Below are positions 1-7,946 of a stretch of DNA of 32,717 nucleotides, piece after piece. The stretch spans positions 1 through 32,717 of the forward strand of contig JAUYDS010000077.1 in assembly GCA_030691735.1 (NCBI GenBank), in the 5' to 3' direction. Both the position numbers and the translations under genes were made by a program. The DNA is from Candidatus Aminicenantota bacterium (GTDB lineage Bacteria > Acidobacteriota > Aminicenantia > Aminicenantales > UBA4085). Each line of letters opens with the position of its first letter. The first letter of the stretch is position 1. The notes below the pieces were generated by a model that made no database searches, was not told where the DNA came from, and saw nothing but the letters and a program-made list of their open reading frames with translations.

Positions 1-2
1 GA

Positions 3-422
3 GAAGAGCCGTTGATGCTTCTGACCAACGTCCCTCTGAAGAAGACCAGAAGAAGCTTGTGGTGGGCGGTCGAAAGTTATATGACCCGCTGGACGATCGA
101 AGAAACGTTCCGCTTCATCAAGCAGTCGTATCAACTCGAAGATATCCGGCTTCTGACCTACGTCCGTCTCCAGAACATGATGGCGCTCGTTCTGGCCGCG
201 GCCTACTTCGCCATGGTCTATCTAAACCTGCGGACGAAGCTTCGCGTATTAACCGGCCACGTGCTACAGGCGGCCCGGCGGGTGTTCGGGATCCCCGACT
301 TCCGCTTCTACGCCCTGGCCGATGGGATCAAGGCGTATCTGTTCGGCCAAAAGAGGGGCCTTTACGGCTGTTTTTCCTCCCGCGACCCCGATACCGGACA
401 ACGATGGCTTTTTTCACCATAA
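3..422 (+). CDS. IS4-family transposase, C-terminal part (5' end outside window)
   Basis: The frame is open from the left edge, so the start codon and most of the DDE catalytic domain lie outside the window. The visible ~139 residues contain YMTRWTIEETFRFIK, an exact match to the IS4-family YREK signature (Y-x2-R-x3-E-x6-K), whose Glu is the third catalytic acidic residue of the transposase. A hydrophobic stretch (MMALVLAAAYFAMVYLNL) and a basic C-terminus follow, as usual in this family. No terminal inverted repeat could be identified in the 70 bases after the stop, so the element's right end is not defined and it may be a relic. Whether the gene is intact depends on sequence to the left. 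Confidence 0.75.
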   Translation, partial: EEPLMLLTNVPLKKTRRSLWWAVESYMTRWTIEETFRFIKQSYQLEDIRLLTYVRLQNMMALVLAAAYFAMVYLNLRTKLRVLTGHVLQAARRVFGIPDFRFYALADGIKAYLFGQKRGLYGCFSSRDPDTGQRWLFSP

Positions 423-454
423 ATTTTGGGGGAACTCCTCTCCCCTTTTTCCCC

Positions 455-483
455 TTGATTTGAGAGCGCATTTATTCTAATAT
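455..483 (+). promoter_or_regulatory. Candidate sigma-70 promoter for the DUF6677-like gene
   Basis: TTGATT (455-460), 17-base spacer, TAATAT (478-483). The predicted start of transcription is about 490, only ~5 bases before the ATG at 495, and no Shine-Dalgarno sequence is visible. This fits a near-leaderless mRNA. Confidence 0.45.
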
Positions 484-494
484 CGTGGCCGATC

Positions 495-863
495 ATGAAA
501 ATGAAAGGTCTGTTGGCGTTTCTTTTGGGCTGGCTCGTCCCCGGACTGGGGCACGTCGTCCAGAAGAAATACGGGCGCGGAGCGGTCTTTTTCACCTGCA
601 TCACGGCGATGACGGCCATGGGCCTCACCATGGGGGGGAAGATTTATCCGTTCCAGACCGAAAATCCCCTGACCATCCTCGCCTTCTTCGCCGACATCGG
701 GAACGGCATCATTTATCTCCTGTCGCGGTTCCTGCCCATCGGCTTGGGCGAGCTGAAGCGCGTCACCTTCGAATTCGGCACGGCCTACATCGCGGGGGCG
801 GGCTTGCTCAACTTCCTCATCGCCCTGGACGCCCTCGACGTCTCGCTGGGAAAGAAGACATGA
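495..863 (+). CDS. DUF6677-like small integral membrane protein
   Basis: A 122-residue hydrophobic protein with about four membrane segments (roughly residues 3-20, 30-47, 60-82, 95-112). The opening GWLVPGLGHVVQKKYGRG resembles the 'WLVPGLGH..' N-terminus of the DUF6677 family and of TM2-like proteins; the ending AGLLNFLIALDALDV also fits DUF6677 as I remember it. Function is unknown. The stop overlaps the ATG of the next gene (ATGA), so the two are translationally coupled. It lies directly upstream of ftsEX, and a role in envelope biology is only a guess from that position. The family assignment is from memory of the consensus, not from a search. Confidence 0.7.
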   Translation: MKMKGLLAFLLGWLVPGLGHVVQKKYGRGAVFFTCITAMTAMGLTMGGKIYPFQTENPLTILAFFADIGNGIIYLLSRFLPIGLGELKRVTFEFGTAYIAGAGLLNFLIALDALDVSLGKKT

Positions 864-1039
864 TCTTCAAGAGCCACCTCTTCTCCATGATCCTCTACGC
901 CTTCTTTGTGACCGTGGTGTTGGCTCTTCTCCGCCGCGACGACAAACGGGCCCGGATCAAATACGGCCTCTTTCTCTTCCTCATCATGATCGGCGGCGCT
1001 CTTCTCTTCGGCTGGCTGATGTACCTTTTCACTCTGTAA
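860..1039 (+). CDS. 59-residue membrane protein coupled to the DUF6677-like gene
   Basis: The ATG at 860 overlaps the previous gene's TGA (ATGA). The product begins MIFKSHLFSMILYAFF and has two membrane helices (about residues 6-24 and 38-57) separated by a charged loop, RRDDKRARIKYG. A longer reading frame is open upstream, but it only shadows the DUF6677-like gene; the ATGA overlap and clean hydrophobic profile favour this short start. No known function. The pair probably forms one membrane unit (inference from coupling). Confidence 0.65.
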   Translation: MIFKSHLFSMILYAFFVTVVLALLRRDDKRARIKYGLFLFLIMIGGALLFGWLMYLFTL

Positions 1040-1129
1040 GACGATCGTGGACACGCGCCGCGTTCGCTCTTCCCGGCCTCGCCCGCCGATCGGTCCCATC
1101 CGAATTCGGTATGTGTCCGCGACTTATTC

Positions 1130-1138
1130 TGTTATAAT
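1130..1138 (+). promoter_or_regulatory. Extended -10 promoter for ftsE
   Basis: TGTTATAAT is a perfect TATAAT (1133-1138) with the TGn extension. There is no good -35, as is common for extended -10 promoters. The predicted transcription start (~1145) is almost at the ftsE ATG (1148), and there is no Shine-Dalgarno, so the transcript looks leaderless. Confidence 0.55.
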
Positions 1139-1147
1139 TTCTCCCGG

Positions 1148-1813
1148 ATGATCGAGCTCTACCACGTCTGGAAGCAGTATCAGAAGCCCCACTGGGCGCT
1201 CTCGGATGTGACCCTCTCGGTGAGAAAAGGGGAATTCTGCTTCGTCACCGGGCCGAGCGGCTCGGGCAAGACGACGCTCCTCAAAACAATCTTCCGGGAG
1301 GTCCTTCCGACCGAAGGCCAGATCATCATTGGGGGGAAAAACATCCTGCGCATCCCCGATTCCAAGATCTACTCCGTCCGCCGCCACATGGGCATCGTCT
1401 TCCAGGACTTCCGCCTGCTCTTTCACAAGCGCGTCTTCGACAATGTCTCGATCGCCCTCCGCGTCCTCGGAGCTCCCCCCCGCGACATGAAGCGGAAGAC
1501 CTTCATCGCCCTGCGCATGGTCAATCTCCATCCGAAGATCTGGGACTATCCCTCCCAGCTGTCCTACGGCGAACAGCAGCGGGTGGCCATCGCCCGGGCC
1601 ATCGTCAACAATCCCCGCATCCTGCTGGCCGATGAGCCCACCGGCAACCTCGATCCCGATCTCGCCCATGAGATCTTCGGCCTTTTCCGCGAGATCAACA
1701 AGCAGGGGACGACGGTCATCATCTGCACGCACGACAAGGAGCTCATCCGCCGCTTCGGCGGCCGAGTTCTCCATCTTCAGGAAGGCAAACTCCACGGAAA
1801 GGATCTAGGCTGA
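1148..1813 (+). CDS. ftsE: Cell-division ABC ATPase FtsE
   Basis: FtsE is the cytoplasmic ATPase of the FtsEX complex, which couples divisome assembly to activation of periplasmic peptidoglycan hydrolases. The 221 residues carry a full ABC set: Walker A GPSGSGKTT (35-43), Q-loop Gln86, signature LSYGEQQ (138-144), Walker B ILLADE (158-163), D-loop, and switch His195. The length is normal for FtsE. A transmembrane partner with FtsX topology follows with a few bases of overlap, which separates it from related LolD/MacB-type ATPases. The start is ATG 1148, close behind an extended -10 box. Confidence 0.93.
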   Translation: MIELYHVWKQYQKPHWALSDVTLSVRKGEFCFVTGPSGSGKTTLLKTIFREVLPTEGQIIIGGKNILRIPDSKIYSVRRHMGIVFQDFRLLFHKRVFDNVSIALRVLGAPPRDMKRKTFIALRMVNLHPKIWDYPSQLSYGEQQRVAIARAIVNNPRILLADEPTGNLDPDLAHEIFGLFREINKQGTTVIICTHDKELIRRFGGRVLHLQEGKLHGKDLG

Positions 1814-2709
1814 TTCTTCAAAAAGCGAAATATTTCGTCAAGGAGTCGCTGCACAACCTCTGGCAGTTCAAGACGCGCCACTTTTTCTCTCTGACCATCA
1901 TCAGTCTGTCTTTTGTCGTCCTCGGCGTGTTCCTGACGATGTCGAACAACCTGCGCTTCCGGGCCCGGGAGCTGTCGAAGGACCTCACGGTCATGTTCTA
2001 TCTGCAGAAAAACATCCCGGCCGGAGAGCGCGACCTGATCGCCGACCAGATCCGGCGTTCTCCTTTCGTCGGCGCGGTCCGCTCGATCGACCCCGAGGAG
2101 GCCGCGGCGAAATTCGCGGCGGACTTCCCGGACCTCAAAGCCATCCTCGTCAACCTGAACGCCAATCCGTTCCCGGCCTCGATCGAAGCCTCGCTCAAGG
2201 ACCCCGGCCTCCCGACGGCGTCCGTCCTCCAATTCATCGCCGAGGTGAAAAAGAACGCCGGCGTCGAGGACGTCCAGTTCAACCGGGAGTGGGCCGATAA
2301 GATCCGCTCCCTCGGACGCCTGGCCGAGGCCGTCGGCCTGTTCCTGGGAGGGATTCTGGTCCTCGCCTCGTTCTTCATCATCTCCAACGTCATCAAGCTC
2401 AACGTCCTGGCCCGAAAGAACGAGATCGAGATCCTCCGCCTCGTCGGGGCTACGAACACCTTCATCCGGATCCCTTTCCTTTTCGAAGGCGTCCTGATGG
2501 GCGTCGCCGGAAGCACGCTTTCCCTTCTCGTCGTCCTGCTCCTGATCAAGCTCTTTCCGCTCTACCTCGGCAGCTCGCTCGGCGCGCTCCAGGAAATCGT
2601 CGGCTTTCGCTACCTGACCCTGGCTCAGGCCCTCGGGCTCGTCCTGGGCGGCGGAGGCGTCGGGCTGCTGGGCGGCCTGACTTCGCTCGCCCGCTTCCTC
2701 CGGATTTGA
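1810..2709 (+). CDS. ftsX: Cell-division protein FtsX (non-AUG start inferred)
   Basis: FtsX is the membrane partner of FtsE and transmits ATPase activity to periplasmic hydrolases. The product has a short cytoplasmic N-terminus, TM1 (FFSLTIISLSFVVLGVFL), a periplasmic domain of ~150 residues, then three C-terminal helices with the typical cytoplasmic loop ARKNEIEILRLVGATNTFI. The first GTG in frame (1927) would remove the N-terminal helix and most of TM1, yet the frame upstream codes for a normal FtsX N-terminus (ILQKAKYFVKESLHNLWQFK). No ATG, GTG or TTG exists in this frame back to the nearest stop inside ftsE. The likely start is CTG 1810 or ATT 1813, 6-9 bases after AAAGGA (1798-1803) and overlapping the ftsE stop; a sequencing error is the alternative. 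Length from 1810 is 299 residues, normal for FtsX. Confidence 0.9.
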   Translation: MILQKAKYFVKESLHNLWQFKTRHFFSLTIISLSFVVLGVFLTMSNNLRFRARELSKDLTVMFYLQKNIPAGERDLIADQIRRSPFVGAVRSIDPEEAAAKFAADFPDLKAILVNLNANPFPASIEASLKDPGLPTASVLQFIAEVKKNAGVEDVQFNREWADKIRSLGRLAEAVGLFLGGILVLASFFIISNVIKLNVLARKNEIEILRLVGATNTFIRIPFLFEGVLMGVAGSTLSLLVVLLLIKLFPLYLGSSLGALQEIVGFRYLTLAQALGLVLGGGGVGLLGGLTSLARFLRI

Positions 2710-2734
2710 CTTAAGTTCTTGATTATCCTAGAAT
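2706..2734 (+). promoter_or_regulatory. Promoter for the RodZ-like–NtrYX–recO operon
   Basis: TTGACT (2706-2711, overlapping the ftsX stop codon), exact 17-base spacer, TAGAAT (2729-2734). The predicted transcription start (~2741) coincides with the ATG at 2742, so the operon mRNA would be leaderless. There is no Shine-Dalgarno before this ATG. Confidence 0.6.
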
Positions 2735-2741
2735 TTTATCG

Positions 2742-3521
2742 ATGGCGACCTTGGGACAGGAGCTGAAAAGAGAGCGCGAGCTCCGGGCCATATCGCTTAA
2801 CGATATCGCCGGGCAGACCAGGATCGGCCTGCGCTATCTGCAGGCCCTCGAAGACGACCGGCTGGACCTGCTGCCCGGAGCGTTCTTCATCAAGAGCATC
2901 CTCCGCTCCTATTCCAAATGCATCGGCGTCGACGAGAACCGTTTCGTCAACAAGTATCACGAGGAGATCCTCCTCCAACGGGAAGACCTCAAGGAGACCG
3001 AACGCCGGCGCAGCGACGAAACTCGTCCCGAGCCGAAGACGCGGAGAGAGGCGGCTAGAAAAATCCGCTGGCGCCTGGCGGCCATCCCGCTTGTCCTCAT
3101 CGCCGCCGTCGCCGCATATTTTTTCGTTCTCAGGCCGCGGACGGACAACCGGCCGGTCATCCAGCGTCCGACCGTCGCCCCCCCGCAGGACCAGCTCCTC
3201 CCCCCTCCCGCGCAGACGCCGCTCGTCGATCCCGATGATCCGGCCAAAGCCGAAGAGCTGCGTCTCGACCTGGCCTTCACCGCCGAGACATGGATCCAAA
3301 TCGCGGCCGACGGACAGGTCCAGATGGAATCCATAAAAAAGGCGGGCGAGAAGGCGACCTTCACGGCCAAGAAGCAATTCCTCATCCAGATCGGGAACGC
3401 CGGCGGATTCACCTACGCGATCAATGGCCGCGAAGGCATCCCCCTCGGTGCGTCGGGAGCCGTCCTGACGGATATCAGGATCCACCGGGACAATCTCAAG
3501 GACTTTCTGGCGGCGCGCTGA
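2742..3521 (+). CDS. RodZ-like helix-turn-helix transmembrane protein
   Basis: The 259 residues follow the RodZ layout. There is an N-terminal HTH_25-type domain (about 1-75, with LKRERELRAISLNDIAGQT and the RYLQALEDDRLDLLPG motif), a basic juxtamembrane region, one membrane helix (about 109-127), a Pro-rich linker, and a C-terminal DUF4115-like beta domain (about 165-255). RodZ links MreB to the cell-wall elongation machinery; here the neighbours are ftsEX and a two-component system rather than mreB. It is the first gene of a tight run (12 bases to the kinase). It could act as a membrane-bound regulator instead of a cytoskeletal anchor; the sequence does not decide this. Confidence 0.8.
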   Translation: MATLGQELKRERELRAISLNDIAGQTRIGLRYLQALEDDRLDLLPGAFFIKSILRSYSKCIGVDENRFVNKYHEEILLQREDLKETERRRSDETRPEPKTRREAARKIRWRLAAIPLVLIAAVAAYFFVLRPRTDNRPVIQRPTVAPPQDQLLPPPAQTPLVDPDDPAKAEELRLDLAFTAETWIQIAADGQVQMESIKKAGEKATFTAKKQFLIQIGNAGGFTYAINGREGIPLGASGAVLTDIRIHRDNLKDFLAAR

Positions 3522-3532
3522 ATCGAGAGCCC

Positions 3533-5695
3533 ATGGACGATCCGAAGAAGAAAGGCTCCCGCGTCATCGGCGGGATCATCATCGTCCTCATCGTCCTGTT
3601 CCTGGTCATCGATTTCATCCTCCGCCGCTCCACCGAGTTCTCCCCGACCAACGTCACCGATATCCTTCTCGTCTTGCTCCAGATCATCGTCCTCCTCCTG
3701 GCCCTGATCCTCCTCTTCGTCCTCGGCCGAAACCTGATCAAGCTCACTCTCGAGCGCAAGCACAAGGTGGCCGGATCCCATTTTAAGACCAAGCTCGTCA
3801 GCTTCTTCACCGCCCTGTCCTTCATCCCCACGCTCCTCCTCTTCGTGTTCACCAGCCGTCTGATCAGCCGCAACATCGAGCAGTACTTCAAGCCCGACCT
3901 GACCCGGATCCTCGACGACGCCAAGATCATCGCCGATGGTTTCTATGTCACGACGTCGGACCTCACCCTTCATTACGCGACCCAGCTGAGCAAGGAGATC
4001 AAACGTCTGAACCTCGTCACCCCCGAGAACCGGGCCCGGCTCGAGGACTTCATTCGGAACAAGCTGACCGAGTATCGTCTCGACGAGATCGGCATCTTCC
4101 TCGAGGAGGAGGAGCTCTTCGCCTATTACAACCCCAACCTGCCCTTCCAGGACTATCAGGAACTCAAGGCCAGCACCATCAAGCTGGCTCACCTCGGCGA
4201 ACCCGTCAATGACATCCGTTCGATGGGCGCGGGCGAGTTCGTCCGGCGGGGCGTTTCGATCAACATCCCGGCCATCGGCAACGTCCTGGTGACAACAGGC
4301 AAGTTTCTGCCCCAGAACTACGCCCAGAAGATCAACGCCCTCTCGGCCTTCGTCCAGCGCTACCGGCAGCGCGGCCAGAAGGACATGTTCAAAACGCTCT
4401 ACCTGATGACCCTCATCTTCGTCACCCTGCTCATCGTCTTCGCCGCGACCTGGATCGGGTTTCACATCGCCAAGAGCATCACCGTTCCGATCGAAAAGCT
4501 GGTCAAGGCGACCAAAGCGGTCTCCAAGGGGGACTTGACCGTCCGCGTCGAGGACCCGGCCTCGGACGAAATCGGCCTCCTCATCGAATCGTTCAACCAG
4601 ATGATCTCCGACGTCGACCAAGGCCAGCGGGGGATCGCCCAGAAAACGGCCGAGCAGGAGGCCCGCAAGCAGTACATCGAGACGATCCTGAACACCATCA
4701 ACACCGGTGTCATCGCCCTGGACGCCCGGGGCTCCATCACCACGATCAATCCCTCGGCCCAGGACATGCTGGCCCTTCCGGACAAAGCCGTGGCCGGCCG
4801 GCATTACAAGGACGTCCTGAGCCTTGACCGCTACAAGGACTTCGTCAAGGGCATCGACGCGGCCATGAAGAATAGATCCAAGCTCACCGACAAGGAGATC
4901 CGGTTTTCCCTCAACGGCCAGCAGACGACCATTGCCCTGACCTTGACTCCGCTCCGGCAGCCGGGGCAGGAGTTTTCCGGCTTGATCGTCGTCCTCGACG
5001 ACCTGAGCCAGCTCATCAAGGCCCAGAAGATCGCCGCCTGGAAAGAGGTGGCCCAACGCGTCGCCCACGAGATCAAGAACCCGCTGACGCCGATCCAGCT
5101 CAACGCGGAACGGATCCTCAAGAACCTCAAGAAAGCAGAGGGGGGCGGCAGCGACGTCGTCGAGCAAGGGGCCCGGGTCATCATCCAGGAGGCCCAGACG
5201 ATCAAGTCCCTCGTCGACGAGTTTTCGGACTTCGCCCGGCTGCCGAAGATCAACCTCCAGCCGGCGGGGATCCACGACATCATCGGCCAAGTCGTCACGA
5301 TGTTCCGCGGCATCTTCGCCGACGTCGAATTCCAGGTCCTTCCCTCGCCGGATGTGCCGGCCGTCCTTCCGCTCGACACCGAACAGATGAAACGGGTCTT
5401 CATCAACCTGATCGACAATGCTATTGACGCCATGAACAAAAAGGGTAAAATCGTCATTCAAACATCGTTCGACCGAGAGGCCCATCAAGTGAAGATCGAC
5501 CTGACGGACACGGGACCCGGGATCCAGATCGAGGACAAAGACAAGCTCTTCTTGCCCCATTTCTCGACGAAGAAGAAGGGCACGGGCTTGGGGCTGGCCA
5601 TCGTCAATCAGATCGTCAAAGAGCATAACGGTTCCGTCCGCGTTCAGAACAACCGGCCGAGCGGAGCCAAATTCACCTTGCAGCTGCCCGCATGA
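3533..5695 (+). CDS. NtrY-like membrane sensor histidine kinase
   Basis: 720 residues. Three N-terminal membrane helices (about 12-30, 43-65, 88-108) precede an extracytoplasmic sensor region (~115-285). Then come a fourth helix (~288-311), HAMP (~312-365), PAS (~380-490), a dimerisation/phosphoacceptor box VAHEIKNPLTPIQL with His512, and an HATPase domain with N-box NLIDNAIDAMN, G1 DTGPGI (659-664) and G2 GTGLGLAI (683-690). This is the NtrY architecture and all catalytic motifs are intact. A longer upstream frame exists, but ATG 3533 lies just after the previous stop and yields a clean N-terminal helix. The stop overlaps the response-regulator start by 4 bases, so they are a cognate pair. 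The signal sensed is unknown. Confidence 0.9.
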   Translation: MDDPKKKGSRVIGGIIIVLIVLFLVIDFILRRSTEFSPTNVTDILLVLLQIIVLLLALILLFVLGRNLIKLTLERKHKVAGSHFKTKLVSFFTALSFIPTLLLFVFTSRLISRNIEQYFKPDLTRILDDAKIIADGFYVTTSDLTLHYATQLSKEIKRLNLVTPENRARLEDFIRNKLTEYRLDEIGIFLEEEELFAYYNPNLPFQDYQELKASTIKLAHLGEPVNDIRSMGAGEFVRRGVSINIPAIGNVLVTTGKFLPQNYAQKINALSAFVQRYRQRGQKDMFKTLYLMTLIFVTLLIVFAATWIGFHIAKSITVPIEKLVKATKAVSKGDLTVRVEDPASDEIGLLIESFNQMISDVDQGQRGIAQKTAEQEARKQYIETILNTINTGVIALDARGSITTINPSAQDMLALPDKAVAGRHYKDVLSLDRYKDFVKGIDAAMKNRSKLTDKEIRFSLNGQQTTIALTLTPLRQPGQEFSGLIVVLDDLSQLIKAQKIAAWKEVAQRVAHEIKNPLTPIQLNAERILKNLKKAEGGGSDVVEQGARVIIQEAQTIKSLVDEFSDFARLPKINLQPAGIHDIIGQVVTMFRGIFADVEFQVLPSPDVPAVLPLDTEQMKRVFINLIDNAIDAMNKKGKIVIQTSFDREAHQVKIDLTDTGPGIQIEDKDKLFLPHFSTKKKGTGLGLAIVNQIVKEHNGSVRVQNNRPSGAKFTLQLPA

Positions 5696-7053
5696 GCCAA
5701 GACCGCATCCTGGTCATCGACGACGAATCCAGCATCCGCTCCTCGCTTCAGGGCATCCTGGAGGACGAGACCTATGCCGTCCAGACCGTCGGGACGGGCG
5801 AAGAAGGGCTGGCCCTGCTCAAGACCAGGGCTTTCGGTCTGGTCCTGCTCGATATTTGGCTCCCCGAGATGAACGGCATCGACGTCCTCCGCCAGATCCG
5901 GCTTCTCGACGAGCCTCCCAAGGTCGTTGTCATCTCGGGCCACGGCACCGTGGAGACGGCGGTCAAAGCGACGAAGCTCGGCGCGTTCGATTTTCTGGAG
6001 AAGCCTCTCTCGCTCGACAAGGTCGTCCTGACCGTCAATAATGCCCTGCGGCAGCGCAAGCTCGAGGAGGAGAACGTCCAGCTTCGCGAGCGGATCAAGG
6101 CACGCTACCATCTCGTCGGGAAGAGCGCCCCGATCCGGAAGCTGCGCGAGGAGATCCGGAAGGCCGCCCCGACCAACGGCCGGGTCTTGATCTCGGGCGA
6201 GAACGGGACCGGCAAGGAGCTCACCGCCCGCCTCATCCATCAGCACAGCCGGCGGAAGGACAAACGGTTCATCGAGATCAACTGCGCGGCGATCCCCGAC
6301 GACCTCATCGAAAGCGAGCTGTTCGGCGCGGTCAAGGGGCATTCCGCCCATACCCCAAAGGACAAACGGGGGAAGCTCCTCCTCGCCGACGGGGGGACGA
6401 TGTTCCTCGACGAGATCGGAGAGATGAGCCTCAAGACGCAGGCCAAGCTGGTCAAGGCCATCGTCGAGCAGCGGTTCGAGCCGGTCGGATCGAACGAGAC
6501 CGTCGCCTTCGACACACGCCTTATCGCAGCCACGAGCAAGAACCCGAAGGACCTCATCGCCAAAGGCAAGTTCCGGGAGGACCTCTTCTTCAAGCTCAAC
6601 GTCATCCCCATGCCCATCCCCCCCTTGCGCGAGCGGCCCGAGGACATCCCCCTGCTCATCCACTACTATTTGAAAATCTATTCGCTCGAATACGGCAAGA
6701 AGCCCAAACGGATGCATCCGGAAGCGCGGAAGGCCTTCGTCAACTACGCTTGGCCGGGCAACGTCAGCGAGCTCATGAACGTCATCGAGCGGTTCGTGAT
6801 CATGGTCGAGGACGAAGAGATCGGCGTCGGCCACCTCAACCTGCTCGTCGAAACGCGGGAGCAGGAATATCTCCCGGGCCGCCCGCCCTTCCCGTCCCTC
6901 CAGCAGGCCGCCCGGCAATTCGAACGGAAATACGTCCACGGGACGCTGATCAGGAACGGCTGGGACCTGGCCCGAACGGCCGCGGAGCTCGAGATCCAGA
7001 CCGACGCCCTCAAGGACAAGATCAAAGTCCATCGCATCACCTTCCTCGACTGA
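5692..7053 (+). CDS. NtrC/NtrX-family response regulator lacking the GAFTGA loop
   Basis: 453 residues: receiver domain (acidic pocket Asp10/Asp11, phosphoacceptor Asp54, Lys104), AAA+ domain (Walker A GENGTGKE 169-176, Walker B GTMFLDE 235-241), and a Fis-type HTH at the C-terminus (~410-450). Where sigma-54 activators have GAFTGA, this protein has GHSAHT (about 216-221), so the loop that contacts sigma-54 is missing while ATPase motifs remain. It probably does not act as an ordinary sigma-54 activator. R. capsulatus NtrC, which works with sigma-70, is a known precedent for losing this loop. It is coupled to the NtrY-like kinase by an ATGA overlap, and recO follows 10 bases later. Confidence 0.9.
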   Translation: MSQDRILVIDDESSIRSSLQGILEDETYAVQTVGTGEEGLALLKTRAFGLVLLDIWLPEMNGIDVLRQIRLLDEPPKVVVISGHGTVETAVKATKLGAFDFLEKPLSLDKVVLTVNNALRQRKLEEENVQLRERIKARYHLVGKSAPIRKLREEIRKAAPTNGRVLISGENGTGKELTARLIHQHSRRKDKRFIEINCAAIPDDLIESELFGAVKGHSAHTPKDKRGKLLLADGGTMFLDEIGEMSLKTQAKLVKAIVEQRFEPVGSNETVAFDTRLIAATSKNPKDLIAKGKFREDLFFKLNVIPMPIPPLRERPEDIPLLIHYYLKIYSLEYGKKPKRMHPEARKAFVNYAWPGNVSELMNVIERFVIMVEDEEIGVGHLNLLVETREQEYLPGRPPFPSLQQAARQFERKYVHGTLIRNGWDLARTAAELEIQTDALKDKIKVHRITFLD

Positions 7054-7063
7054 GGACGGCGTC

Positions 7064-7798
7064 ATGCCCATCGACCAAGCCGAGGCCATTGTCCTGAGGA
7101 CGGTTCCCATCGGCGATCAGGACAAGATCGTCGTGCTCCTCACCCGCGACAAAGGCCTGATCCGGGGCGTGGCCAAGGGGGCGCGCAAGTTCGGGAACCG
7201 CTTCGGGAGCGCCCTCGAGCCCATGTCCCACGTGACCGCGTTCTATTACGAGAAAGAGCGCCGCGAGCTGGTCACGGTCAGCTCCTGCGACCTCATCGAA
7301 TCTTTTTTTGAGGTTCAGACGGACCTGAAGACGTCCCTGACGCTGACCTATTTCGCCGAGCTCATCGAAGAGTTCCTGCCCGCGCGGGCCAGGGAGGACA
7401 TCGTCTTTCGGCTGTTGCTGTCCGTCCTTCAAGCTCTCAAGAGGAAAAGCGACCTGGCTGTGGTGACGCGGTATTTCGAGGCCTGGTTCCTCCAGGTCAA
7501 TGGTTACCTGCCCGACGTCCGCCGCTGCAAAGGATGCCGGAAAGCGCTCGACGGACCCGGCTGGCTGGCGCCGAAAAAGGACGGCGTCTACTGCGACGCC
7601 TGCGCGCCGGCCCGGAAGGAGGAGGTCAACCCCGATCTCGGCCGCTTCATGCAGTGGGTCAGGAAAAACCCTCCCTCCAAAGCCGAGGAGTGCCCCTTCA
7701 CGCCCGCGGACCTCAAATCGATCCGGAAAGGCCTGCAGGCCATGATCGTCTATCACCTGGAGCGCGAGCCGAAGAGCCTGCGGTACATCAAGGATTGA
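7064..7798 (+). CDS. recO: DNA repair protein RecO
   Basis: RecO binds ssDNA and, with RecR, loads RecA onto SSB-coated gaps. The 244-residue product has the N-terminal OB-fold (~1-80; opens with the family's AEAIVLRTVPIGDQDKIVVL), a helical middle, and a four-Cys zinc site (Cys155, Cys158, Cys177, Cys180). Length is normal. It is the last gene of the RodZ-like–NtrYX run and faces a convergent prenyltransferase gene. The coupling to a two-component system is positional and need not be functional. Confidence 0.92.
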   Translation: MPIDQAEAIVLRTVPIGDQDKIVVLLTRDKGLIRGVAKGARKFGNRFGSALEPMSHVTAFYYEKERRELVTVSSCDLIESFFEVQTDLKTSLTLTYFAELIEEFLPARAREDIVFRLLLSVLQALKRKSDLAVVTRYFEAWFLQVNGYLPDVRRCKGCRKALDGPGWLAPKKDGVYCDACAPARKEEVNPDLGRFMQWVRKNPPSKAEECPFTPADLKSIRKGLQAMIVYHLEREPKSLRYIKD

Positions 7799-7869
7799 TG
7801 GATTCTGGATTCGCCGTGACCCCTGTGACTCGCGACGTCACACGGGATCGCCTCGTCCGACCTGTTAAT

Positions 7870-7891
7870 CCCCCTGAATTGTGTCAGGGGG
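7870..7891 (+). terminator. G+C-rich hairpin downstream of recO
   Basis: Perfect 8-bp stem CCCCCTGA/TCAGGGGG with a 6-base loop, followed by a G-run and an AT-rich stretch (TTTAATATTTAAA). It lacks a classic T-tract, so it may be an imperfect terminator or a REP-like element. Confidence 0.4.
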
Positions 7892-7946
7892 TAGGGGGTT
7901 TAATATTTAAATGGAGTCTTAGACCTGCTTAAATGGGTCCTCGCGA

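Noticed and set aside
3290-3532. Upstream extension of the NtrY-like kinase frame
   Set aside because: It lies inside the RodZ-like gene in another frame, and is Arg/Gly/Pro-rich without homology; ATG 3533 right after the RodZ-like stop gives the normal NtrY N-terminus.
3413-5626. Very long open frame (737 codons) antisense to the NtrY-like kinase gene
   Set aside because: It reads as low-complexity Asp/Glu/Arg/Leu-rich sequence, the usual mirror of a high-GC gene, while the sense frame has a complete kinase architecture. The same reasoning removes long antisense frames at 5644-7110, 9587-10768, 19089-20600, 25745-27148 and 27716-28594.
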